Shown here: positions 8,282 to 15,855 of the stretch, in pieces
Position numbering within the stretch: position 1 is the first letter of the stretch
How the letters are laid out: each line of letters opens with the position of its first letter
NCBI GenBank assembly: GCA_002450755.1
Contig: DKAI01000026.1
Location: forward strand, 1 to 21,888
Length of the DNA: 21,888 nt
Direction of reading: 5' to 3'
Source: Deltaproteobacteria bacterium UBA6930
GTDB lineage: Bacteria > Myxococcota_A > UBA9160 > UBA6930
The notes under the pieces: model-generated
Told to the model about the DNA's origin: nothing
Seen by the model: only the letters and a program-made list of their open reading frames with translations
Databases searched by the model: none
Program-made: the position numbers and the translations under genes

Positions 8282-9555
8282 GCGCGGCCGCGTCTGTTAA
8301 TGAGCGAGCCCAGCCACGGGCGCTTCCTAGGACTCCTACTTTAATAGCCGCGGTGTTAGCGCTTACCGGCATCGCAACGTTTTTTTATGGGTTGTCCACT
8401 GATGCAGAGACGACGTGGCGTGCGTTCCATGTGAACTATCTTTATTTTGGTGGGGTGGCACAGGGAGGTATCGTCTTTTCCGCTGCGATGGTGATCATTG
8501 GCGCACGCTGGGCAGGTCCACTGCAGCGAATCTCAGAAGCCCTTGGCGCCTGGGTGCCCATTACGTTTTTGCTCGGCATCGCAAGTATCGCCGGAGGTAG
8601 CCATATTTATCCGTGGATAGACCATCCGATCGAGATGAAAGCTGCTTGGTTAAATCCTACTAGAATGTATGTAATGGATCTGGCGGTCCTGGGTGTTCTT
8701 GCGCTTTTAACGATTACGTGGCTGAAGACGAGAGCCCGGACGACTTTTCAGGGCGTCGAGGGACAAGGCGCCGTTAAGGGATTGATCGAAGGCTGGACTA
8801 AAAACTGGCGAGGGGATAGCGAGGAGGCAGAGGCACAAAGCCAGAGGCTCAAGGTGCTAGCTCCCGTAATCTGCATTGTATATGCCGCGGGTTGGAGCCT
8901 TATTGCCTTTGATCAAATGATGTCGCTCGAGCCGATGTGGTTCTCAAATCTCTTTGGCGCGTTTTTTGCATGGGGTGGTTTCCTTTGCGCGGTCACATTC
9001 ACAACGATGCTTGCAGTTCTCCACAGAAACTATCCTGGGCTTGAAGGTGAGGTCAGTCAGGCTCGGCTACACGATCTTGGGAAGATGATTTTTGCCTTTT
9101 CAATTTTCTGGATGTATCTCTTCTTCGCTCAATACCTAGTGATTTGGTACGGCAACCTTCCGGAAGAGACTATGTGGTTCCAGCACCGGCTTGGGACCGA
9201 ATTTCTTCAGTCTACGTGGTACTTCGAAGGATGGTGGGATCGAATTCAGGAGCCCTATGTCCGTTTAACGCTACTGGCCTGGATCTGTATCTGGGTCGTA
9301 CCTTTTTGGTTTCTGCTTGGGCAAAAACCCAAGAAAACGTATTGGTTTGTTTCTTCCGTTGCATTTGTCTCCGCTTTTGGATTTTGGTTAGAGCGTAATG
9401 TAATGGCATGGCCCGCTTGGGTCCCTGAAGAAACCCTTGCTCCCTTCGGCTGGATTCAGACCGGGGTCGCACTAGGCTTTTTGGGCGCATTTGCATTGGT
9501 GTTCCTGGTTTACACCAGGGTCTTTCCATCTTTGGCAGTCCCCCACAAAGATTAG
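8278..9555 (+). CDS. actF: ACIII subunit ActF, NrfD-like quinol subunit
   Basis: A 425-residue polytopic membrane protein, a distant paralogue of ActC and also of the NrfD/PsrC fold. About ten hydrophobic segments are visible, beginning with LIAAVLALTGIATFFYG near residue 22; a soluble loop at ~155-190 (GQGAVKGLIEGWTKNW and the following acidic stretch) separates the two halves. In solved ACIII complexes ActF sits beside ActC in the membrane and is thought to contribute to proton movement. GTG start overlapping the actE stop (GTGA), with GGGAGG upstream. It is the last act gene: no actG and no oxidase subunit follows. Confidence 0.93.
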   Translation: MSAAASVNERAQPRALPRTPTLIAAVLALTGIATFFYGLSTDAETTWRAFHVNYLYFGGVAQGGIVFSAAMVIIGARWAGPLQRISEALGAWVPITFLLGIASIAGGSHIYPWIDHPIEMKAAWLNPTRMYVMDLAVLGVLALLTITWLKTRARTTFQGVEGQGAVKGLIEGWTKNWRGDSEEAEAQSQRLKVLAPVICIVYAAGWSLIAFDQMMSLEPMWFSNLFGAFFAWGGFLCAVTFTTMLAVLHRNYPGLEGEVSQARLHDLGKMIFAFSIFWMYLFFAQYLVIWYGNLPEETMWFQHRLGTEFLQSTWYFEGWWDRIQEPYVRLTLLAWICIWVVPFWFLLGQKPKKTYWFVSSVAFVSAFGFWLERNVMAWPAWVPEETLAPFGWIQTGVALGFLGAFALVFLVYTRVFPSLAVPHKD

Positions 9556-9570
9556 AATCGAGGCATTCGA

Positions 9571-10317
9571 GTGCCACGCTTTGAAGGTAAAAAAATTCTT
9601 GTTACTGGTGGTACCAGCGGTATTGGTCTCGCCACTGCGAAGAGAGTTAGCGAGGAGGGCGCCCTTGTAGCGGTGACGGGAAGGCAGCAGGCGGGACTAG
9701 ACCAGGCCAAAGAAGAAATCCCCGGCTGTCTCGCAATTGTAAATGATGCCGCGGAAGACAATGCAGCCGATGACTTGGCTAGATTATTGAAGGCGGAATG
9801 GGGTGCACTCGACGGGGCTTTTCTTAATGCAGGTATCGGTACTGTTCGGCCCTTGGAAGAAGTAAGCCCGGATGAGTTTGATCGACAGTTCCATGTGAAT
9901 GTTAGAGGACCACTTCTGCAGGCCAAGTCGCTTAAGCCTTGCATGTCCGAAAATGGATCCGTCGTCTTAAATACCACTGCTGCTCGGAAAGTAGGTTTTC
10001 CCGGCATGGCGATATACGCCCCGACAAAAGGGGCTCTTCGGACTCTGACTCGCATTCTGGCGGCGGATTTCGCACCTTTGGGGGTTCGTGTTAATGCGGT
10101 GGCTCCAGGGGCCATCGCGACACCGTTTTTCCAAAACGGAGGCTTGTCGCAAGAAGAGATAGAAGCTTTCGGAAATCCGATTCTGGAGAAGGTTCCTTTA
10201 GGAAGGTGGGGTACTCCCGAAGAAGTCGCAAGCGTCGTGCTGTTCCTTCTGAGCGAAGATTCTTCCTACGTCACAGGGTCTGAATATGTCGTCGATGGTG
10301 GCTTCTCGGAAGTCTAG
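9571..10317 (+). CDS. SDR-family oxidoreductase downstream of actF
   Basis: A 248-residue classical short-chain dehydrogenase/reductase. It has the nucleotide-binding TGGTSGIG (12-19), Arg38 in VTGRQQ after beta-2 (favouring NADP(H)), NAG (86-88), and Tyr149-x3-Lys153 (YAPTK). The position that normally holds the catalytic serine, 13 residues before the Tyr, is Thr136 (NTTAARK). The C terminus VTGSEYVVDGGFSEV is standard. It begins with GTG 15 bp after actF with a GAGG upstream, so it is probably read from the act transcript, although no link between an SDR and ACIII is known to me. Substrate unknown; a 3-ketoacyl or alcohol substrate would be a guess. Confidence 0.9.
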   Translation: MPRFEGKKILVTGGTSGIGLATAKRVSEEGALVAVTGRQQAGLDQAKEEIPGCLAIVNDAAEDNAADDLARLLKAEWGALDGAFLNAGIGTVRPLEEVSPDEFDRQFHVNVRGPLLQAKSLKPCMSENGSVVLNTTAARKVGFPGMAIYAPTKGALRTLTRILAADFAPLGVRVNAVAPGAIATPFFQNGGLSQEEIEAFGNPILEKVPLGRWGTPEEVASVVLFLLSEDSSYVTGSEYVVDGGFSEV

Positions 10318-10331
10318 GGATATTGCAGCAG

Positions 10332-10354
10332 AAAAGACCTGTTCTTTTTTTATT
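10332..10354. terminator. A/T hairpin between convergent SDR and MBL genes
   Basis: AAAAGA (10332-10337) pairs with TCTTTT (10343-10348) around a five-base loop, and the T-run continues to 10350. It lies in the 54-bp gap between two convergent genes, where a bidirectional terminator is expected. The stem is almost all A-T and therefore weak. Confidence 0.3.
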
Positions 10355-10371
10355 CGTTGTGGAGTCTGCTT

Positions 10372-11328
10372 TCAAGGAGAAAAGACGTCTCCATCCTTTG
10401 CTACAAATACTGGTCGTGCAAAAGTCCTGCCTACTAGACGCTTATATTGGAAGTCGAATATTGGAGGTGGTGTGAGTCTGGTGAGTGCCACGGCACGAAC
10501 ATTCATCTGAGTGGCGAGAGCACCTAGGTCTTCAAGGGCAATCCAGGAACGAGCCTCTCGCCTTGTGGCTTCCGAAGCTCCACTAGCGATGGCTGCTTCT
10601 AAGGCTTCGCGAACATGGGCACCTTGGAACCAAAAATCGCAGTCTTTACCAAATGTGATAAGACGCTTGTTGTCATGTGCGCGGCCTGCAACAAGAACAG
10701 ATTTCTCTTTTTGCCACACTCTGTAGGCGAAAAAGTTTGCTGTTAATTGGCCTACGTTAATGGTGTCGAGCTTGAAAGATCCAACAGTGAAGCTCTCTGA
10801 TTCCTTGATCTCGGAGACAGTTGGAGGGATTATATTTTGAAGTACCATGATTTCTGTTTGAAGGTCGAGAGCTGCTTCAAGACCCTTCCAAAGGCGGTTA
10901 ATGGTTTTTTTACTTCCTGGCGGCCCTATAATGTGAAGTGCATTGGTCGCGCCTTCCTGAGCTCTGGCCATTAGAAAATCATCGAGCCCCACGAAGTTCT
11001 CGGGAAGAATGCTGGTCAAGATTATGGAGGTGGGTTGTCGGGCGGGGATTTCTGCTGCCCTCATCGACCCAACAAGGCCGGCGCCTGCATCAACAAGAAT
11101 AAGCTCGTTTCCAAGTGCAATTCCTATCGATGGGCCAGCACGGTTGTGGTTTATACGGTCGGCTCCGGTTCCTAAAGTGATGACCTGGAAGCCGTCAAAT
11201 ACGCGCTCCTTGAGAGGGGCAATTCCGCTACCTATGCGTTCGATATGTTTAGCAGTCCACGCGAGGCCCCATACTACGACAAGACCCGCGAAGCCGACTG
11301 CCAGGAGGATCGCTCGAATTTTTGTCAA
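10372..11328 (-). CDS. membrane-anchored MBL-fold protein lacking metal ligands
   Basis: A 318-residue protein with an N-terminal membrane anchor (residues ~6-24, LLAVGFAGLVVVWGLAW) and a metallo-beta-lactamase-like body resembling the RNase Z/arylsulfatase branch: strand TLGTGADR (51-58), PSIGIALGNELILVDAG (66-82), and LTSILPENFVGLDDFL at 104-119. That last segment aligns exactly with LTHxHxDHxxGL, but the four metal ligands read Ser106, Leu108, Glu110 and Asn111. The usual His near 193 is Gly, the bridging Asp of GDT is Arg216 (AGRAHDN), and the last His is Arg284 (LTRLTPPP). The fold is kept while catalysis should be lost. TTG start with AGAGGTAAGGG upstream. Convergent with the SDR gene. 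Function unknown; possibly a binding or scaffold protein. Confidence 0.85.
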   Translation of the reverse strand: MTKIRAILLAVGFAGLVVVWGLAWTAKHIERIGSGIAPLKERVFDGFQVITLGTGADRINHNRAGPSIGIALGNELILVDAGAGLVGSMRAAEIPARQPTSIILTSILPENFVGLDDFLMARAQEGATNALHIIGPPGSKKTINRLWKGLEAALDLQTEIMVLQNIIPPTVSEIKESESFTVGSFKLDTINVGQLTANFFAYRVWQKEKSVLVAGRAHDNKRLITFGKDCDFWFQGAHVREALEAAIASGASEATRREARSWIALEDLGALATQMNVRAVALTRLTPPPIFDFQYKRLVGRTFARPVFVAKDGDVFSP

Positions 11329-11870
11329 TTACCCTTACCTCTTTAGCGAAAGGAGTTGGACGGTTTTTGCCCATCTCCGATATGGATGTCTTCTAGATCC
11401 GGAATTTTAGGCGTTTTACACGCGGGTGTCTTAGATATAGCCGAGGTGGGGGTAGTCCGATAAATTATAGGAACTAGGGGAGTCTCACTCATTCCCCGAG
11501 TCCTTTGAGGACCCCGTTGGTCTTCGTGATTGCTTCCTCGTGAAGCCTTCACCGGTGGAGGGGCGACCTGAGGCGATAGGAACGGCGCCCGTCATAACCT
11601 CAGGGTAAAGCGACGGAGCCTGGGGCTCGTTGCAATGCTTCCACGCCGGTAAGGAGGTGAAAAATTGGACCATTATCAATCTACGGCGAGTGAGGTGGCG
11701 GCGTCCTGACGCCACACTGAGAGCCGTTTTATTTCTCGGTGCTTGCGGGGCGCTTGTCCCAGAGCCACCGTCCCGGGGGCGCGGACGCCGTAGCCGCTGT
11801 GGGGCAATGATTTATCTGCGACGATTTGGACGGATATCCGTATCTTCCGGTCATCGCTAGAAGATGATAG

Positions 11871-11891
11871 CCCGCTCCCGGGGGTTTTTTT
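11871..11891 (+). terminator. GC hairpin with T7 tract
   Basis: CCCG (11871-11874) pairs with CGGG (11879-11882) around CTCC, then GG and seven T residues (11885-11891). The stem is short but the layout is that of a + strand intrinsic terminator. No + strand coding sequence ends upstream, so it would end a non-coding transcript from the 11.4-11.9 kb region. Confidence 0.4.
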
Positions 11892-11971
11892 CTCAATCTT
11901 CGTATCGATCTCTCACTATGCATCGCCTTGAAATAAGTAAACTGTGTCTCCGAACTTAAGCCTGGCCCGGC

Positions 11972-11977
11972 TATAAT
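11972..11977 (+). promoter_or_regulatory. perfect TATAAT -10 box next to the acyl-CoA synthetase ATG
   Basis: TATAAT at 11972-11977 ends seven bases before the ATG at 11985. Transcription from it would begin at or next to the start codon. There is no Shine-Dalgarno before this ATG and no strong -35 at 16-18 bases, so a leaderless message is suggested. Confidence 0.4.
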
Positions 11978-11984
11978 CGATGTC

Positions 11985-13604
11985 ATGACAAATAAAGCCC
12001 AAATTCATCTCGACCCAATGACTCCTGTAACCTTTCTCGAGAGGAGCGCCCGAGTTTTTCCTGACAAAACGGCGGTGGTCTATGAAGACCTTCGATGGAC
12101 CTATCGCGAGTTTTCGGAACAGGTTGGACGAATGGCGGGAGCCTTACTTAGGGCAGGAGTTGAGCCCGGTGACAGGGTTGCTTTCTTGACCCCTAATGTT
12201 CCAGCCATGCTCGTCGCACACTTCGCTGTTCTCAGGGTGCACGCTGTTCTTGTCGCTATAAATACGCGACTCAACTCGGAGGAAGTTGGCTACATACTTA
12301 ACCATAGTGGAGCGAAGCTGGTATTTGCCGACCCTGAGCTTGCTCCCAAAATTCTTGATGTACCTGGTGGGCTGGACTCGCGCCCGAGTTTTGTGAATGT
12401 TTTGGATCCTGCTGCGGGATTTAGTGAGAGCGTCTTAGATGGCGCGACATTTGATGAGTTTGTTCTTGGAGCCGACGTGCTTCCGATGGAAATGGACTTG
12501 GATGATGAAGATCGAACGACGTCAATCAATTATACCTCAGGAACAACGGGGCGCCCGAAGGGCGTAATGTACACGCACCGCGGTGCGTTCCTGAATGCCT
12601 TCGGGGAAATGTATGTCCACGAGTTGAACAGAGACAGCGTTTTTCTGTGGACTCTTCCATTGTTCCATTGTAATGGTTGGTGTTTTCCTTGGGCGGTTAC
12701 TGGTGCTGCCGGGACCCATGTAATGTTAAGAGCGGTCGATCCGACCAAAATTTATCAAATGATTGACCGAGAAAACGTTACCCACTTCAATGGTGCTCCT
12801 ACTGTGCTCTTGATGCTCGCTCAGGCTCCCGAGGCAGCTGGCCGACAATTTGATCCGAAGCTGAAGGTAGCAACGGGTGGAGCTCCTCCTTCACCAACTT
12901 TGCTGGCAGATTTGGACAGGTTGGGTGTTCGCGTGATCCACCTTTACGGGCTTACGGAGACTTATGGACCTCATGTTTATTGCCAACTTCAGCAAGAGTG
13001 GGAGTCTCTTGAAGCGGAGCCCCGCGCAAAGGTCATGTCACGGCAGGGTGTTCCCTACCATCACGCTTTTCATCTCCGTGTCGTGGACGGGTTGATGAAT
13101 GATGTACCAAGTGATGCCGAAACAATGGGCGAAGTGGTGATGCGTGGGAACAACTGTATGAAGGGTTATTTCAATGACGTTGATGCAACCGCAAAAGCCT
13201 TCGAAGGGGGATGGTTTCATTCTGGAGATATAGGCGTCATGCATCCCGACGGGTATATCGAACTCAGAGACCGCAAAAAGGATATCATTATCAGTGGCGG
13301 AGAGAACATTTCAACGATCGAGGTCGAACATACGGTAGTGAGCCATCCGGCGGTTTCGGAGGCTGCGGTAGTTGCAGTGCCGCATGAGAAATGGGGCGAA
13401 GTTCCAAAGGCTTTTGTGACTCTATTGCCGGGGGAAGAACTTACGGAAGAGGCTTTGATTTCATATTGCCGCGAACAGTTGGCGCATTTTAAATGCCCAA
13501 AGCATGTTGAATTTGGAGAACTCCCGAAAACTGCCACGGGAAAGATTCAAAAGTTTCGTCTACGCGAGAAAGAGTGGGCCGGGTTCGAAAAAAGAATAGG
13601 TTGA
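11985..13604 (+). CDS. acyl-CoA synthetase (AMP-forming)
   Basis: A 539-residue ANL-superfamily enzyme that activates a carboxylic acid to its acyl-CoA via an acyl-adenylate. The ATP-binding loop YTSGTTGRPKG spans 183-193. The HLYGLTETYGP motif follows near residue 320, the GWFHSGDIGVMHPDGYIELRD-type A8 hinge near 405-430, and the catalytic lysine is Lys520 in TATGKIQK. The N terminus (TPVTFLERSARVFPDKTAVV) matches the medium/long-chain and plant AAE-like branch. Residues upstream of Met12 keep the family pattern, which supports ATG 11985 rather than 12019. It stands alone, with a -10 box directly upstream, and converges with the SDR at 13613. It fits with the thiolase as part of fatty- or aromatic-acid breakdown; chain-length preference is not readable. 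Confidence 0.93.
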   Translation: MTNKAQIHLDPMTPVTFLERSARVFPDKTAVVYEDLRWTYREFSEQVGRMAGALLRAGVEPGDRVAFLTPNVPAMLVAHFAVLRVHAVLVAINTRLNSEEVGYILNHSGAKLVFADPELAPKILDVPGGLDSRPSFVNVLDPAAGFSESVLDGATFDEFVLGADVLPMEMDLDDEDRTTSINYTSGTTGRPKGVMYTHRGAFLNAFGEMYVHELNRDSVFLWTLPLFHCNGWCFPWAVTGAAGTHVMLRAVDPTKIYQMIDRENVTHFNGAPTVLLMLAQAPEAAGRQFDPKLKVATGGAPPSPTLLADLDRLGVRVIHLYGLTETYGPHVYCQLQQEWESLEAEPRAKVMSRQGVPYHHAFHLRVVDGLMNDVPSDAETMGEVVMRGNNCMKGYFNDVDATAKAFEGGWFHSGDIGVMHPDGYIELRDRKKDIIISGGENISTIEVEHTVVSHPAVSEAAVVAVPHEKWGEVPKAFVTLLPGEELTEEALISYCREQLAHFKCPKHVEFGELPKTATGKIQKFRLREKEWAGFEKRIG

Positions 13605-13605
13605 G

Positions 13606-13625
13606 TCCCTTCTTAGACGAAGGGA
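13606..13625. terminator. perfect hairpin between convergent genes
   Basis: TCCCTTC (13606-13612) and GAAGGGA (13619-13625) form a perfect 7-bp stem with loop TTAGAC. It occupies the 8-bp gap between the convergent acyl-CoA synthetase and SDR genes and runs over the SDR stop codon. There is no T-run, so it would be at best a weak bidirectional terminator. Confidence 0.4.
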
Positions 13626-14380
13626 AGTACTTGAGAAGCGCCTGCATCAATATTATAAGCATTTCCGGTAATAAAGGATGCTTCGTCCGATGCTAAAAAC
13701 GCAACTAGCTTTGCTACCTCTTCAGGTTGACCCACTCGTTTCATGGGGTTGAGTCGAGAAAAGAGCTGCTCGAGTTGCTCCGAGTTCTGATGGACTGGGC
13801 CCAGGATAGGCGTGTCGATTACTCCTGGGCAAACAGCGTTTACGCGAATATTTTTAATGGCTAGGTCTGCTGCTGCGGACTTCACGAGTCCGAGTACACC
13901 ATGTTTGCTCGCCGTGTAAGCCGATAAATTTGCCGTTCCTCTGATTCCCGCGATAGAAGACGTAGCTATAATGCTTCCGCCCTCTTTCATCTCGTTAGCT
14001 GCACATTGAAGTCCCCTGAATACTCCCGTTAGGTTGATGTCAATCATTCGTTGCCATTCTTCGTCACTGGTGTCTAGCACTCCTTTTAAGGCACCTATTC
14101 CGGCATTAAGGTAGGCGATGTGCAGGCCTCCAAAATTTTCAACAGCTTCAGTGATGGACCGGCGGTTTTCTTCTCTAGACCTTGTGTCGCACTTAGAGGC
14201 GAGGGCTTCGTTACCTTCATCTAAAATTTTTTCACAGATGTCTTGAGCACCTTCAAAGTTGAGGTCGGCACATACGACTCGTGCTCCACGACGTGCTAGT
14301 TCTATCGCGGTCGCAGCACCCAGACCCGAGGCGGCGCCACTAATCCATGCCACTCGGTTTTGTAGTTGTTGAGTTGTCAA
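13613..14380 (-). CDS. SDR-family oxidoreductase
   Basis: A 255-residue classical SDR with a complete catalytic set: glycine motif GAASGLG (15-21), Asp39 in VVCADLN (NAD(H) preference), NAG (92-94), Ser142 in TSSIAG, Tyr155-x3-Lys159 (YTASK), and the C-terminal ITGNAYNIDAGASQ. The start is a TTG at 14380 overlapping the TGA of the upstream GH84 gene (TTGA), so translation is coupled to it. This pairing with a glycosidase could mean a sugar or sugar-alcohol substrate, but the sequence itself does not show it. It is the last gene of the glnS-orphan-GH84-SDR run. Confidence 0.92.
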   Translation of the reverse strand: MTTQQLQNRVAWISGAASGLGAATAIELARRGARVVCADLNFEGAQDICEKILDEGNEALASKCDTRSREENRRSITEAVENFGGLHIAYLNAGIGALKGVLDTSDEEWQRMIDINLTGVFRGLQCAANEMKEGGSIIATSSIAGIRGTANLSAYTASKHGVLGLVKSAAADLAIKNIRVNAVCPGVIDTPILGPVHQNSEQLEQLFSRLNPMKRVGQPEEVAKLVAFLASDEASFITGNAYNIDAGASQVLPFV

Positions 14381-15825
14381 TTGTTTTGTCCTCCGGAAGA
14401 TGTTAGGTCTAGAATAATTTTGTCCTCAATCCTTGAGATAATGTCATCTACTAATGAATTGTCTCTGAATAAAACTTGCTCAGGACTGAGTGAGGCTATG
14501 CCGTCTCGGTCGGTTGCGAGTTGAGGGTAAAAAATTTTACGCGGTCCGTAGCTAATTTCTATCGGTAGTGATAATGCCTTTAGGTTTGACTCAAAGCTCA
14601 TAAATTTTAAGAGTAGTTCAATCAACTCTTGTGTTTGGAGAGAGTCAATCAAGAGGTTACACGCAGTATTCAAACGCAAAGTCTCGGTGTGATGAGACAC
14701 CAGCCAAGGTTTAATTTCTCCTAAGAGTTCTCGGTCTAACAGATGTTTTCCAAGTGTAGATTCAACTTGTAGTCTGTCCTCGATAGCGAGTCTGAAATCC
14801 GATGTATCTTCTATCTGAACTTCCTTTAGCGAGTCGAGCTGATTCCAAAGTTCTTCGATGATCGGTTCGCGTTCTTGAGGGCTCATCGGACCGAAACGAT
14901 GAGCTGAAGCAAAAACGGAGAAGGCCTTCTCGGCCCCTCTTCCGGCATGGTGTACCGCATCTCTCCACGCTTCTTCTGCGTTGTAGGAGTCAGGATTTTT
15001 CATGTAGTCAGCTGCGGTGCTTATCGTTATGTACGACGCTCTGGCGTGGTTCATTGGATTGAGCAATAGCCCCGAAACGGTCTCTCCTAGTCGTTTGTCA
15101 CGTCCAAGATAGGGCCCTAGGTGAAGAGCGGATTTCATCGGTCCGTCAGCTACCGGGACGTTGTCCCATATGAGAGGTTTTCTTCCGAGTAGTTCTGTTC
15201 GCTGCTCCGCCTCTTTAAAAAGAATTTCAGACGCCAGAACTGTCCCGCCCGTCCAGCCAACCTCTATGCCGGGTAATAGCTCTTTTCCTAGCTTCTTTAA
15301 GTAGTCAGTAGCTTCGTTTCCTGCGTAGTCTGTAGGAATTAGCCAGAAGACACCATCTTTCCCAAGAGCCTGCTGTAAATTGTTTGCTAGAGAAACGTGA
15401 GCGGCGCCTAAACTTGAATAAGCAGAACGGTCTTCTGGGTTCTGAAGAGATGTCGGAACGTCATCGAGAGCAAGGCACAAAAAAGTACTTCCCAGTTCTT
15501 GGAATTTTCGGAACTTTTCCAAGAGATCTCTTCGATGTTGTTCATCACTATAAATTATTGAATTCCCTGGTGAGATGGCGAAGCCGACCGTGACTCCGAG
15601 TTCACGGCCTTTCTTAATTAATTCTTCGAATTCTATTATTGTGGATTGGGGGTAGGGTTCCCGCCAGCGTTGGCGATGATAGGTATCGTCTTTTGGGGCA
15701 TACAGATAGACATTCATGTCTAGAAGAGCGAGATTTTCGATCCACCAAAGTCTGTCTTCGTGTGTAAAAGGTTTTCCGTAGAAACCCTCTACGATTCCTC
15801 TATAGACGAAATTTTTTGATTTCAC
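14377..15825 (-). CDS. GH84 beta-N-acetylglucosaminidase (O-GlcNAcase-like)
   Basis: A 482-residue glycoside hydrolase family 84 protein. The catalytic barrel starts at residue ~8 with YRGIVEGFYGKPF, followed by YLYAPKDDTYHRQRWREPYP (41-59, with the substrate-contacting Lys45), the catalytic Asp pair Asp121-Asp122 in LALDDVP, WTGG (191-194) and LIWDN with Asp227 five residues on, as in human OGA. GH84 enzymes remove beta-GlcNAc by substrate-assisted catalysis from proteins, hyaluronan or glycans. There is no signal peptide and no N-terminal GH20b-like domain, so it looks cytoplasmic, unlike the secreted bacterial examples. The C-terminal ~150 residues look helical and variable. GTG start with a weak GAGAAG. 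It precedes and overlaps the SDR gene. Confidence 0.9.
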   Translation of the reverse strand: MKSKNFVYRGIVEGFYGKPFTHEDRLWWIENLALLDMNVYLYAPKDDTYHRQRWREPYPQSTIIEFEELIKKGRELGVTVGFAISPGNSIIYSDEQHRRDLLEKFRKFQELGSTFLCLALDDVPTSLQNPEDRSAYSSLGAAHVSLANNLQQALGKDGVFWLIPTDYAGNEATDYLKKLGKELLPGIEVGWTGGTVLASEILFKEAEQRTELLGRKPLIWDNVPVADGPMKSALHLGPYLGRDKRLGETVSGLLLNPMNHARASYITISTAADYMKNPDSYNAEEAWRDAVHHAGRGAEKAFSVFASAHRFGPMSPQEREPIIEELWNQLDSLKEVQIEDTSDFRLAIEDRLQVESTLGKHLLDRELLGEIKPWLVSHHTETLRLNTACNLLIDSLQTQELIELLLKFMSFESNLKALSLPIEISYGPRKIFYPQLATDRDGIASLSPEQVLFRDNSLVDDIISRIEDKIILDLTSSGGQNN

Positions 15826-15855
15826 GTTTTCTGTTCTTCTCTACGCACAGTACCG

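Larger units (their letters stand above)
11329..11984. other. 656-bp gene-free region rich in inverted repeats
   Basis: No open frame here looks like protein. Several perfect inverted repeats cluster: GTCCT/AGGAC (11500-11512), GTGAAGcCTTCAC (11540-11552), CCTGAGG/CCTCAGG (11567-11573 and 11598-11604), GTGGCG/CGCCAC (11695-11715), the palindrome CGGATATCCG (11831-11840) and ATCTTC/GAAGAT (11842-11865). A GC hairpin followed by T7 closes the set at 11871-11891. I looked for RNase P, tmRNA, SRP RNA, 6S RNA and common riboswitch signatures and did not recognise any. A + strand structured RNA is possible but unproven. Confidence 0.4.

Noticed and set aside
9552..10115. 187-residue open frame on the - strand
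   Set aside because: Antisense shadow of the SDR gene, whose motifs are intact on the + strand.
11485..11860. Short open frames on both strands of the 656-bp gap
   Set aside because: Rich in Arg/Pro/Ser/Gly as expected of GC-rich non-coding DNA, without good ribosome sites or family motifs.
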